DNA of 64,000 nt from Oegoconia quadripuncta (Eukaryota; Arthropoda; Insecta; Lepidoptera; Autostichidae), in the NCBI GenBank assembly GCA_949316235.1, contig OX438751.1, positions 20,832,801-20,896,800 of the forward strand. Reading direction: 5' to 3'. The position numbers were made by a program, and so were the translations under genes. Of this stretch, positions 21,736-32,999 are shown piece by piece; positions within the stretch are counted from its first letter, which is position 1, and each line of letters starts with the position of its first letter. The notes beneath the pieces are model-generated. The model saw only the letters and a program-made list of their open reading frames with translations, ran no database searches and was not told the origin of the DNA.

Positions 21736-22159
21736 TCTATGTTACCTCCTATAGCCTAAACGGCTCGACCGATTTTGAAGTGTAAGGCAACGTATATCTC
21801 TAAGTACTTTGTGCAAGGTGTCATTCGATTCGCCTTGATTTCTAGAGTATCATAGGATACATTTTATGGTCAGACATCAAACATGGCGTCTGTAAAATAC
21901 AAAATATGCTGACGGGTTTTTTGGTTTTTAAATACTCGAATAGTTATTATAAATACCTTGTATACTCATTTCGCCCATTAAGCAGCAATCGATATATGCC
22001 CTCACAATGAATATGAAGGAGCAGGAAAACCACCACAAAATAAAAAATAAAAAAAATGGTTCAGCCGTTTGGAAGATGGTAATTAATGATGCCATTATCT
22101 CTCGGGGTTTCTAAGTTTATTGTAATTTGTTTTGGGTGAAATGACTGTTCTAATATCAT

Positions 22160-22510
22160 AGGCACTTGTGGCGCAGTAGCATTCGCTATTCGATTTTGTT
22201 TTACGAAGTTAAGCAATGTCTGGCGCGGTCAGTCCTTGGATTGGTGATACTAGTGGCTTTCCGTGCTTCGGAGGGCACGTTAAATGGTCCGTCCCGGTTG
22301 TTTTCAAATGAAGGCAGTCGTTAAGCTAAGTCGGTGGACTACAGGGGTGGCTTAAAACACTGACTGTCAAGTGGCCACTAGTCTGACACTGACTATCAAG
22401 TAGTCTGACACAAATCTACTAATCCGCACTGGGCCCACGTGGTGGATTATGGCCCATGAGAGAAGACTGCGCCGCAACATGTAAGGCTATCGTGGAATAT
22501 CATATCATTA
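22160..22510 (+). repeat. 5S-rRNA-derived SINE, most complete copy
   Basis: Head contains 'cgaagttaagcaatgtctgg' and 'gcggtcagtccttggattgg', a close match to the 5S rRNA A-box/IE/C-box region. Body: 'gggcacgttaaatggtccg', 'tacaggggtggcttaaaaca', 'gggcccacgtggtggattat'. Confidence 0.8.
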
Positions 22511-22661
22511 AAATATCAACTCCAAACACATGCTCATAATACTTATAGCTGGGAGGCTGATATAATAATTTCATATGTTTCGGATTAGTTTGCCTCGGAA
22601 TAACGTCACCCCGCTTCTTAAAATATTTAGTGTGGTAGTTAGAGTGTGTCTCGTGATGAAA

Positions 22662-22913
22662 AACCTTTGGTTTGGTTGGTGGTAGGGCATTTTAAAATGT
22701 CCGCCTGGCTAGCTAATCACCATCTTATCTAAATCTGCGGCCAAGCAGCAATGTTATAGCGTTGTTGTGTTCCTGTTGTCAGAGATAAGATAGCCAGTCC
22801 CCCAAATGTGTTGGGGTTTCCGGGTCAGTACGCTTCCACCTTTGACCTCATCTTCACTTAACATCAGATGTGATTGAGGTCAAGTAGGAACCCGTCGTGC
22901 ATAAAAGAAAAAC
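22662..22913 (+). repeat. SINE family C, head-truncated
   Basis: Starts in the 'tttggttggtggtagggca' body and runs to the gtgcat(A)n tail. Confidence 0.85.
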
Positions 22914-22989
22914 CTGTTTGCACCTAAGCCGTAGGCTCGTTAGCTAGTCTATAAAATGTCACAGCTTAATTTCGGTTCTTAGATAATTA

Positions 22990-23175
22990 AGGTAAGTTAC
23001 AAATGAACGTATAAGGAGCGGCTTAAAACACTGACTGTCAAGTCACCAGTCTGACACAAAATCCATCAATCCGCACTGGGACTGCGTGGTGAATTATGGC
23101 CCATACTCTCCCCTAGTGAGAGAAGGCTGGGCCCCAACGTCTATGGCTATCGTTGAAAAACATCATTAAAATATC
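22990..23175 (+). repeat. 5S-rRNA-type SINE, body only
   Basis: 'ggagcggcttaaaacactga' through 'gggccccaacgtctatggct'. No 5S-like head. Confidence 0.65.
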
Positions 23176-23498
23176 AAATCTAAAAACATGTTCATAATTA
23201 GCGATCCAGACTTTCGCATAATATGCGAGTCGGCGAGCATTCCCACAACCTTTCACTTGACATGAAAAAAAATCATTAATAAGTCATGTTAATTAATTTG
23301 TGTGTCAATTTTAATGAATTGCTCAACGTCTGATACAAATCGATGGCCGATAAAAACTGACAAAAAGATCTCTACCAATTAAATTCGTTTGATTTTGGAA
23401 AATTAACATTACTGCTCTCACTCAGAAAAGTTGTTCTTTCGTTTTACCGCCAATTATCTGGACAAGCTTTAATTATATGGGTTTGATGATGACACACA

Positions 23499-23890
23499 CT
23501 TATACCGGATGAGTTGTTTACCGTAAAGAAAAAATAGGGCATATTAGTTAAATGAAATAGAAGGTATTGGCATAGGTAGTTTTTTTTTAAAACCATATTC
23601 GAATTAAGCGTTGTATGCATTTGACGGCCGTGTTTGTAGCTTATTCCACATAATTACATCATTAAATTACATAAATAAAAAAACCTTGGACAAAATATGG
23701 GTTCCAAAGAAATTTCGCATGATAGGAACACACGAATCCCGGCAGCCGCATATCAATCTCAGGGCAGGCGAGAGAGTCGATGATGGTTTTGAAAAAAAAA
23801 TTAAACTACCTATGCCAATAACTTCTATTTCACTTACCTAATATGCCCTAGTGTTTACCATACATTAAAAAAACTAATCCGGTATAAGCT
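23499..23890. mobile_element. MITE with ~80-bp imperfect inverted repeats
   Basis: Left: 'taccggatgagttgtttacc', 'tagggcatattagttaaatg', 'ggtattggcataggtagttt'. Right, inverted: 'aaactacctatgccaataac', 'cctaatatgccctagtgttt', 'aaactaatccggtataa'. Confidence 0.75.
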
Positions 23891-23924
23891 GTGAGAGTCG
23901 ATATAATATTAAAATATCACATAT

Positions 23925-24174
23925 GTCACACACAACGCCATTTAGTTCCACACTATGCAATTAGGCTGGTATCATGGATACCACATGGTTGACATACTAC
24001 ACGAATACTTTTTTTTTTGTAAATAAATACATATATAAATGAAAAACATCCATAACTCGGGTACACATGTCTGTATTCATCATACAAACATTATGCCCCT
24101 AGCGGGATTCGAACCCGCGACATTTTGGTATAGCAGTCAGCGTTTCTAACCTACACTACACCAAACAGGTCGTT
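23925..24174 (-). repeat. SINE family B
   Basis: Inverted copy with head at the right (gcgggattcgaacccgcgac) and tail at the left (gccatttagttccacac). Confidence 0.85.
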
Positions 24175-24282
24175 ATTAAAGCCACTATTGATGCAAATTG
24201 TTGTTATATTTGAATAATATGGACAAGATGGACAATCCATAGGAATGGATAAGATAGTTAAAGGGCAAAGGCAGTTGTATTT

Positions 24283-24507
24283 GACGATCGATTGGTGTAG
24301 AGGATAGTGACCCTGCCAACGAAACCAACGATTGCTGGTTCGAATCCAGCGAGGGGTAAATGTTTGTGTGATGAATACGCACATTTATTCCCGAGATGTT
24401 TATATAAATATTTATGTATGTTTATCCGTTATCTAGTATCCATAGCAAAAGCTTTGCTTAGTTTGGGACTAGATGATTGGTGTAAGAGTCCGAAATATTT
24501 TATTTAT
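24283..24507 (+). repeat. SINE family A
   Basis: Head gacgatcgattggtgtag, B-box-like 'ggttcgaatccagcgagg', tail 'gtttgggactagatgattgg' and (ATTT)n. Confidence 0.87.
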
Positions 24508-24514
24508 TAAAATT

Positions 24515-24565
24515 TCAGTAGTGGTCACCCATCCAAGAACTAACTGTGCCAGACGGTTCGATTAC
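24515..24565 (-). repeat. 5S-rRNA-type SINE, head fragment
   Basis: Inverted 'gtggtcacccatccaagaac' (the 5S 'ttggatgggtgacc' region), between SINE A and SINE C. Confidence 0.5.
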
Positions 24566-24584
24566 AGTATAGAGTTTACTCGTA

Positions 24585-25137
24585 TAGTACTCAATTTGGT
24601 TGGAGGTTAGCCATTTTGAAATGTTCGCCTGACGAGCTACCACCATCTTATCTAAATCTATCGTTATACAGCCATGTTTAGCGTCATTGTGTTCTGGCTG
24701 TTTGACATAAGATAGCCTAGCCAGTTCCTCAAATAAGTTGGAGGTTCCGGGTGAGCGCGCTTCCACCTTCGGCCTTATCTTCACTTAACATCAGGGGTGC
24801 AATAGCGCTATTTTACAACGGTTTTACCGTTCGAACGGAACGTTTTTGGTATTTGGTTTCGCTTTAGTTTAGCTGAAGTAAAAAATGGTATCGCGCTATT
24901 TTTTCTGAACGATTATATCGTTGACGTTACTAAAGTAAAACCAAACCCAAAATGTGTAGAGCTAACCACGAGTATTAAGAAAAACTAGGTTAATTTCCGT
25001 TCAAATGATTAGCGCGATACGAAACGTGCTTAACGTAATGTTTTTGGTTATGGTTTAGCTTTGGTAATAACGTTCAAACTTACCACGATCCACCCTCAGG
25101 TGTGATTGAGGTATAGCAACACGTTGTGTATTAAGAA
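24585..25137 (+). repeat. SINE family C, split by a nested element
   Basis: SINE C body from 24585 to 24795, tail resuming at 25089 ('tcaggtgtgattgagg' to gtattaag). The intervening 24796-25094 is an unrelated repeat flanked by TCAGG on both sides, consistent with a 5-bp target duplication. Confidence 0.75.
24796..25088. mobile_element. Nested repeat of unknown class
   Basis: About 295 bp rich in imperfect repeats of 'atagcgctatttt', 'aacgtttttggt' and 'tggtttagcttt' in both orientations. Ends GGTG...CACC-like. A partial inverted copy is at 31336-31456. Confidence 0.6.
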
Positions 25138-25739
25138 AAGTCGTAGAAATAAGTCTTGATGAGTGTTTTAAGTTTAATTCAAATATAAGCAACGGTAAAA
25201 GTATAAGACTTAATCGATGCGCACGGAAGTGCTCAGGCCAAGTCCTTAAAAAAACCTGGCAACTCCATGTTTCATACGTATCCGGCGAGCACTTGACCGG
25301 CTTTATTTACAATTTCTTGATGAAAAATGCAAGTACCTAAAGCCATAGGCTCGTTAGCTAGGCTATTAAATATCATAGCTTAATCTAAATTCAGCTCCGC
25401 ATGAGATAATTAAGATAATGTTACAAATGAACGTGTAAGAGATAGAGGTAATCTAGTTAATAACCAGGTCTTAACAGTAAGCTTTATAGTTAGCGCTTAA
25501 TCTAAACATAATAGTGTTTGTGATGACTCCATCTGGCCCTAGCTACTTCAGTAAACTAAAATTTACGTAATGTTCATGTATTTTCATGCATCGGAGTACT
25601 ATAGGGTTACTTGAAATACCACGTATTCCTTCCGGGACGTTAGAATAGAAAAGAATTAATTTGCTTTGATTAGATACATATCGTAGGACTTTAATTAGGA
25701 CTTTAATCACATTAAGACCTTAAATATCCTTTACTGTAC

Positions 25740-26222
25740 AATTGTCCGTAGCAACTTGGAGTATGCTACACAAATATGGAACCCGAAATATGACACCTAC
25801 ATTACACGGATTGAGAGTATTCAGCGAAGGTTTATTCGGTATTTATGTTATCGAAACAGAGATCCTTACAGTTCCAATGACTACCTCGTCTTGTGTAGGA
25901 AGCATCACTTGCTCCCGTTGGTACAATGCGGCAACGTCGTGAAATAGCAGACCTGGTATACCTTCTAAAGATGGCGTCCAGTGCCATCGACTGTCGAGAA
26001 TTTGCAAAGATCTCGCTAAGAGCCCCAGCCAGAATCCCTAGGTTCAACCCGCTTTTAGATCTCCCATCATGCTCTACCAACTACAGGCAGAATGCGTTTG
26101 TACGGCGAGCGAGTAAGAATTTTAATTTACTTAGGATCGAGTTTGATTTGGACCTGTTTAGTAATAGCGTTACATCGGCAAGGAACACACTAAGTAGACG
26201 TTTTTTTTTGGCCAAGAAGTAA
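25740..26222 (+). pseudogene. LINE reverse-transcriptase C-terminal fragment
   Basis: LEYATQIWNPKYDTYITRIE, SIQRRFIRYLCYR, then after a frame change near 25940 RREIADLVYLLK and RRASKNFNLLR. Matches the 'LEY...WNP.Y...I..IE.IQ..F.R.L' region that follows the reverse transcriptase core in jockey/CR1-like elements. One frameshift, no upstream core. Confidence 0.7.
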
Positions 26223-26680
26223 CCTAATACTGATGTGACCCGGTTGTTTTTTGGATTGGCGATGCAAGGATATCCTATCTATAGATTGTTTATAATTAGA
26301 TTAACTTTTCCAACAGTTCTCTGATTGAAATGTATAGTTTTTTATTTTTTATTAAGTTTAAGTAGGTTCTATCAGTGGAAACCTCTAATTGGCTTTCAGT
26401 TTTTTAGTTTCAGTGATAATTTGTAAAACAGCTGTTGGTTTTCCCAAGAAAAAAAAGAAAAATCTAGATGTTACAATTATTTTACATAAATAAGTCCCTT
26501 CTATTCAGCTAAAATACAGCAACATGAAAATATAACTTTCAGGTAAGTAATGAAGTATAATTTAACAATAATATCCATTTAAAATTCGTTAATACTATAA
26601 AAACAGGAATTCAAGAGCCATTGGTATTATTATATTTTATTTTACTAGTCTTGGATAATGGTCAAATGCGAGACTATCTT
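26223..26680. other. No gene recognised
   Basis: AT-rich; the LINE above may extend its 3' UTR into this stretch. Confidence 0.4.
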
Positions 26681-27249
26681 TTTTTTTTTTTTTTTATTGA
26701 AGAGGTGGGCAAACGAGCAAGAGGCGCACCTGATGGTAAGTGTCACCGCTGCCCATAACCATCTACGGAAACGGAAGATCCGCAGTGGCGTTGCCGGCCT
26801 TTAAGGAAGGAATATGCTCGCTTCTTGAAGGTTCCCAGATCGTATCGGTTCGGAAAGACATCCGCCGGGAGCTTATTCCAAAAAGTAACGGTACGTGGAA
26901 GGAAATGTCTACTGAACCGCACCGTGGTGGATTTCCAACTGTCTAGGTGGTGTTGGTGGAATTTAAGTTTATGCCTAGTAGTGCGATGATGGAACTCAGC
27001 AGCAGGAATCAAACCGAACAATTCCTCGGAACACTCGCCATGGTAAATCCGATAGAAAACAGCAAAAGATGCTACGACCCTTCGTAAGGAAAGCGAATCA
27101 AGGCGATTGGTGAGAGCTAGATCATTGATAACGCGAACTGCTCTACGTTGGATGCGATCTAGTGGAAGAAGCTGGTATTTAGGCTGGATTCCAAGTGTTT
27201 CTAGGATACACTTCTCGCGCTGTATTATAGCGCAACCTAAATACAACAA
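26681..27249 (-). pseudogene. LINE 3' end: reverse-transcriptase C-terminus plus poly-A
   Basis: - strand frame of 168 codons: [73 protein letters not shown]. This is the C-terminal segment of a jockey/CR1-like non-LTR reverse transcriptase. The 3' UTR 'gcgcctcttgctcgtttgcc' is followed by a poly-A seen as poly-T at 26681-26696. Open and well preserved but lacking the catalytic core: a 5'-truncated insertion. Confidence 0.8.
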
Positions 27250-27819
27250 TTAAAATCCTCCATATAAAGGCCAAAATTCAAGTTTCCGAGATTTAGGACT
27301 TTTTTAAATTTTTTTCCTAATAAAACTGCTTATCCAATGGCATCGAATTCAATTTAAATTCATAGTTAATACTACAGATTTTTATATTTGCATTTGTCAA
27401 TAATTACACATAATTATTGTTATAAAATTTTCATGCTGTTTCGAAAAAAAATACAGCGGTTCTATCTGAAAAAATACGGATAACTTTAGATTTTTTTTCT
27501 TCAATACTGTAAATGAAATTTATACATTTTTCCCTTTGTACATTTTTCTTATATGTTTGTTAATGTCCATTTCTTGTGTGTCTAGTGTACAATAAAGTGT
27601 TAAAATAAAAAAAATAAAAATGAAAATATCTATCTTCTTATCTTTTAAACTTGTGTTTTTTCAGTTAAAAAAATGCCATAGTTAACGTAAAAATTGCTTA
27701 AACAATGTTACTTGTTTTCACATAATAGGACACGCCTTAAGCTTTAATCGAATCTAATTCCACCTGTGAGGTCTCCACGGTGGTCCATTTCCGACACACA
27801 AAACATGAACTAGTAAATG
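27250..27819. other. No gene recognised; likely LINE tail
   Basis: AT-rich. 'gtgtacaataaagtgttaaa' with a (TAAAA)n run at about 27590-27620 looks like a LINE 3' terminus on the + strand. Confidence 0.4.
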
Positions 27820-28287
27820 AACTATATTGGATCCTGCGTCAAACATGGTGGGCGTCGTCTACGGCAGTAGAGGGTTATTGTTGGCAATTCTCTTGAGATA
27901 CTGGTCCGTGCTGAGATACGGAAATGGCAAGGGTTATGGGACTGGAGATATGAAAATGTGCAGTCGTAGGATGGATACATTGATAAGGTGTACAAATTAT
28001 TATTTCTTCCATCCACACGGTAACTTCCTCATAACTTACCAATATGGCGGTCACAATTGCTCTCAGTGCAGTAAGGTTGTATCTTCTTCTGAAAATGAAA
28101 TGCAAAAAAAAATGAAAATCCATTACTGCACGTTTACTTTTTTTTAATGTTAAGTGGGTTTATCCCACACGTCATTCTATATAAACTTTCATGTCCAAAT
28201 TTTTCGAAATGAAACGACGGAAGCAGGATACATTGATCTAAGAAGTTGTAGAAAACATTTTGAAAAAATCAAATTTAAAATGATATA

Positions 28288-28432
28288 TTGGTGTCGATTC
28301 GGATGTACACCAACTAAACTAAAACCAGTTTCGGAGTGGTGCCGTCGCATCGTACTGTTCCAGGGAGAAAGTGCCAGTACTACTTTAAAACTGGTTTTAG
28401 TTTAGTTGGTGTACATCCGAATCGACACCATT
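28288..28432. mobile_element. Palindromic MITE 'GGTGTCGATTCGGATGT', copy 2
   Basis: About 45-bp terminal inverted repeats around a central 'gccgtcgcatcgtactgttc' block. Nearly identical to 51592-51738. Confidence 0.88.
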
Positions 28433-28499
28433 GCATTTTTTCTGTTAAGCTATGTAAAATTAATATCAGTCTAATTTAGTTTCAATAGTCTTTTTCGAG

Positions 28500-28645
28500 G
28501 TGGACCTACGATTTGGTAAAGATCGCGGGGAGCCGCTGGTGGCGGGCACCGCAGGATAGAACGTTGTGGAGATCTTTGGGAGAGGCCTTTGTCCAGCAGT
28601 TAATGCCTTTCGGCTGATAAGATAACTCTTTTCGGAAAATGTTAG
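28500..28645 (+). pseudogene. LINE C-terminal fragment
   Basis: Translation RWTYDLVKIAG.RW and DRTLWRSLGEAFVQQ, the usual last residues of RTE-like LINE proteins. Confidence 0.65.
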
Positions 28646-28774
28646 GTAACTTTTGATCTATATAATGGGTATAAAGATTAATTAGAATCGGTTTATTTAT
28701 TTAGAAAAATTTGGACTTGAAAATACCTTGCGGGATATGACTTGCCTGTGCCGACATATCTAGGGGTAAAATCT

Positions 28775-29010
28775 AACTAATATTATAAATGTGAAAGTTT
28801 GAATGTTTGTTTGTTGCTCAATCACGGCGAAACGGCTGAACGGATTTGAATGAAATTTGGTCAATAGCTAGAATATACCCCGGATTAAGACATAGGAAAT
28901 TTTTTATCCCGATAAAGTAATTAGTAGAAAAAATTAAACATCTGCGTTAAAGCTATTCCACGAAGGTGAAACCACGAGCGGAAAGCATGTCATAATATAA
29001 TTTTAATTAA
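28775..29010 (+). mobile_element. Short Helitron-like repeat
   Basis: 'ctaatattataaatgtgaaa', 'aaacggctgaacggatttga', then 'ttccacgaaggtgaaaccac'. Same family as 59095-59262 and, inverted, 19922-20084. Confidence 0.55.
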
Positions 29011-29499
29011 CAATAATAGTAAGATGTTGGATCAAGCAAATGATATTACATTTAAATAGGGCAGATCCAGCAGAAAGTCCCGAAGCTCCAAATAACACTC
29101 GAGGCAATTACAAATCTGTTCTTTTCCAATTATACAACGAAGGTAATTCATAAAATTACATTTTCACTCACAGTACTTTTCACAAAATTTTTCCTCTAGT
29201 ATCAGTAGTCCGATTGAGTAGTCCGATTATCGAACTACTGAGACTTTTTCGGCTCAGTAGTCCGATGATGCAGATATTCTTTCTTGAATTCAAATTTAGA
29301 ACGAATCTGTGCGATCCAGGCTGCACTTAATTTTATTGAAAACACATTCATCTTAAGAGACAAGTGCCTACAACTTTTTGTACAAACTTTTTGAACTGAC
29401 TTCGTTGGTTGTCTGCTTTGTTGTATTCTGAAACTACATAACATCCTACAGCCATGTCAGTACATGCGGCATGCGGAAATATTCCATTCAAGTTTCCAT

Positions 29500-29865
29500 A
29501 GGTTTCTGGAATGTTCCCAATTATTGTTTTGTTTTTTTTTTTATGTGAAACCTACATATACATATGTATTTATTTAATTTAAAAAAAAAATTAAATTAAT
29601 AATATATTACTAATAATATTAATAAATTAATAATATATTATTAATTTTAAATTTTTCGTTGTTACTGATATGTTTTTTTTTTGTACTTTTTAAACTTTAT
29701 ATATTTAAACTTTACCTTAAATTTTATACTGTTATCTATCTTAGAATTCTGTGTATACTTATAATAGGCTGATACACTTATAATGTGACCAATATGTGAA
29801 CTACCAAAATAATGTTAGTGTATAATCTGTTAGTGTACCTAAATAAATAAATAAATAAATATAGC
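29500..29865 (+). repeat. AT-rich LINE-like tail with (TAAA)n
   Basis: Ends in 'cctaaataaataaataaata'. An AT-rich palindromic stretch 29580-29650 precedes it. No coding part. Confidence 0.4.
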
Positions 29866-30207
29866 TTATACCCACCGATTTTTTTCAAATGAGCAAAAAC
29901 AACATCCGGTAGGTAAGTAAAAAAGATAATGAATGTTTGTTTCAACGTGTGATACCCAATTGTTTCGATCGTGAGATAGATTAAATAAAGTTTTCTTTCA
30001 AATCACCTTAAGAAATATTTTTCGATTTAGAAAATGTACATATTTCCCATCTCCATGGCAAGAATTGATGATGATAATTAAAAACTGCACATAACTTGTT
30101 CGAAATGAGTTTACGTGTTGTCGTAATTCTATACAAATGATGTGCTAACGACTTCACCCACCAGCGAGAGCTTACTTCATCTCACGAATTAACTATAATT
30201 AAGTAGT

Positions 30208-30530
30208 TTTTGTTCATTCATTGGGCTTTAATAAGGGCCATGAAGAAGACGAATGAAAGAAAATTGCCTGCAGCAGAGATGAGAATGTTGAGATGGATGA
30301 GTAGAGTGACGAGGATGGATAAAATAAGGAATGAGTATGTAAGAGGGAGTTTAAAAGTGGCACGCGTGACAGAAAAGTTGAAAAGAAACCGTTTAGTTTG
30401 ATATGGACATGTTATGAGGAGGGATGAAACGTATAAACGTATTACTAAGAGAGTGATGAATATGGATGTCAATGTTTGGAAAGGAAGATAAAGACCACGG
30501 AAAAGATGGATGGAATGTGTGAGGGGTTCA
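30208..30530 (+). pseudogene. RTE-like LINE fragment, second copy
   Basis: EMRMLRWMSRVTRMDKIRNEY, GSLKVARVTEKLKRNRLV, then a stop, YGHVMRRDE and RPRKRWMECVR. About collinear with 20102-20494 but from a separate insertion. Contains stops. Confidence 0.75.
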
Positions 30531-30874
30531 AACTTTGTATGTAAGCCGCCAATCGCGCTAAGTCTGTATGCGATTGACAAAACTATACCAGATGTGTGAT
30601 ATATTCGCTCAACCTCTCAACCACAATAAAATTACCAAAAAAAAACAATATAGAATAGAAATTTTGTTTCATTTTTAAGGTTTACCAACAATCAGAAACG
30701 TTATATTTATTTGTTTTTTTTTTCAGTTCCATCTACAATCAGGTTTCTTTAAAGAAATAAAGAAAGAAGAACAAAGAAAGAAAGAAGACAGTTAACTGTA
30801 ACTAGATTTTTTGTAGGTCCTTCATATATTTCGAGGGCATCCTCAAGCAAGAATATCTGCCCATTATCACACTA

Positions 30875-31095
30875 CTGAGTTGGTGTTGGTAGGGGAAGAC
30901 CACGGCGAACGTACCTAGATCAAATCGGGGACGTCTTAAAGAAAAGCCAAGTCAAGAGTACCCTAAACCGACGAGCATGTATGAACAACCTTATGAGAGT
31001 GAAGGAAGCACCTCGTGTCAGGATCGTAGCAAGTGGAAGTCTGTGGTCTCTGCCTACCCCTACGGGAAACAGGCGTGACATTATGTGTGTATCAC
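30875..31095 (+). pseudogene. LINE C-terminal fragment
   Basis: [39 protein letters not shown], then 'ctacccctacgggaaacagg'. A widespread lepidopteran LINE 3' end; ORF broken upstream. Confidence 0.65.
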
Positions 31096-31335
31096 ATTAC
31101 GCATTAGAGATATTTTGGTCACTAAAGAGATCTTTCCTCTTCAGTCGTTTGTTATAGGTACGTTTTGTCAATTATATTGCCCGTTCATTGCGATGATTTT
31201 CCAACCTCTTTTGGTATTTTAGATTTCCTCCTTTACGGTGCCGATATGTAAATTCTCGTAAATTTCGGCACTTGTAATGACTCTGCATTACTTCATGCAC
31301 GGCGATATTCTTTTGAATTTTACTTTGGCAACATC

Positions 31336-31456
31336 AACGATTCAACCGTTCAGAAATAATAGCGCTATACCATTTTTACCTCAGCTAAATCAAAACCAAA
31401 CACGTTCCCCTCGAACGGTAAAACCGTTGGAAAATAGCGCGATTTGCCACCTGGCG
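31336..31456 (-). mobile_element. Partial copy of the repeat nested at 24796
   Basis: Inverted match: 'aacggtaaaaccgttgg', 'aatagcgcgatt', 'aaatcaaaaccaaacacg'. It abuts the 3' end of the SINE C that follows. Confidence 0.6.
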
Positions 31457-31462
31457 CTGGCT

Positions 31463-31791
31463 TTTTTTATGCATTACGGGTTGGTACTTGACCTCAATCA
31501 CACCTGATGTTAAGTGAAGATGAGGTCGAAGGTGGAAGCGTACTGACCCGGAAACCCCAACACATTTGGGGGACTGGCTATCTTATCTCTGACAACCGGA
31601 ACACAACAATGCTATTAATATTGCTGCTTGGCGCCAGATTTAGATAAGATGGTGGTAGCTAGCCAGGCGGACATTTAAAATGCCCTACCACCAACCAAAC
31701 CGAGTACTTAAACATGTACCCCGCTGGCGATCGAACCCGCGACCTCCGAATCGTAAACCCAATGTTGTTTACACTGAGCCACGGAGGCGGT
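31463..31791 (-). repeat. SINE family C, full-length inverted copy
   Basis: Tail (A)n as poly-T at the left, head 'ttgagcc'-type cacggaggcgg at the right. Confidence 0.88.
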
Positions 31792-31919
31792 TAACATTTC
31801 CAATAGCGTCGCGCAGTCAGGTTACACTAGCAGTGTTATGGTCGTCGTCGTGCTGTCGATGGTACTGAGTATAATAATTTCATTAACTTTTATATGGTAA
31901 GTTTATTTCAAAAAAAAAT

Positions 31920-32130
31920 AAGATACATCCAGTGCTAAACATAGGCCTGCCACTGATTGCCAGATCGACCTATTGGAGGCGGCCTACATTGACATCCTCG
32001 ACCACAGGTCATCCGACAAACTCGCACCGTATTCCAACTAATTCCATCCCACTCTGACTAATTTCCACCACATCACATACACATATAACGACTTTTATCC
32101 CAACTGGAGTGGTCAGAGCTATCCCAAACA
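31920..32130 (-). repeat. LINE-like dispersed fragment
   Basis: 'agtgctaaacataggcctgc' and 'tccgacaaactcgcaccgta' resemble a common lepidopteran retroelement 3' region; no coding frame. Confidence 0.35.
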
Positions 32131-32194
32131 TTAGTGTTGGGGTGTTCCACACAAAAAGACTTTAATTCTCGAAACAACATCCACGCTAAATATA

Positions 32195-32330
32195 CAGAAA
32201 TGCACACGTGAAAGGGTGAAATCTATAGATGTTTTTTTGGTAGACAGTTCCATAGTCGCCTTTTACGGCACCCACGGGAAGAGAAGTGTTCGTTCTATTC
32301 TTCTTACGTGCCGAAACCACTTCTTCTTCT
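32195..32330 (+). repeat. LINE 3' UTR fragment
   Basis: 'agtcgccttttacggcaccc' and 'acgggaagagaagtgttcg' followed by 'cgtgccgaaaccac', a recurrent 3' UTR pattern of lepidopteran LINEs. Confidence 0.5.
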
Positions 32331-32825
32331 TAGCGAGTCGAGTGCAAACACATCATCGAAACCACTTACATCTAATATATTCATACAATATACACCAACA
32401 CTACAAATTAGTGATCATACCTGGGTGACCTGAAAAGTTTTGTGCCGTCCCCATAGGTATAACGTAGAATAAGGGCAGTTACAAAATTATGTACTGTCCA
32501 TGATCGAATCCACTCAACTGTAATAATTAAATTTAATATATCAATAAAACCATCTCGGGGACTCATTCTACGATAGTGTAATTATTAAGTGTAACTGCTT
32601 TTACATTGGGCATTAGTTGTGGTCCGGTGTAAATTACTGTGCAGATAAAACGAGTGGGTTTGAGACAAGCATTAGGTGGCCTCGTAAATATGGTCGTCTC
32701 ATTACGCAGGCCCTAACGAGCAGCCGGGGTGCGCTCGCGCACGTGCTGCGATATATTAACATGGCCGACTGTGACACCGTAGCGTAACGTGCTCACATCA
32801 ATGTACAATTTTTATACACCCTGTA

Positions 32826-32960
32826 TTTCAATTCAATTCAATTCTTTATTGCATGCCATAATGTGTGTACAGGTGGTCATTAAAAAAACAATGGTTCATT
32901 ATGGACCCTGTCGGGCACAACAATTTGGAGAGAGGAGGACGACTTTTACGGAGCTTTATA
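32826..32960 (-). repeat. LINE 3' tail fragment
   Basis: 'caattcaattctttattgca' tail with 'tggaccctgtcgggcacaac'. Confidence 0.4.
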
Positions 32961-32999
32961 ACATATTTATATTAAATTACCTTTTTTATATTAAAACAT

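Noticed and set aside
27827..28147. 106-codon + strand frame
   Set aside because: Starts with TTG, lacks a domain, and frames on the other strand are equally open.
30218..30580. 120-codon - strand frame
   Set aside because: Complement of an RTE-like LINE fragment whose + strand carries the recognisable motif.
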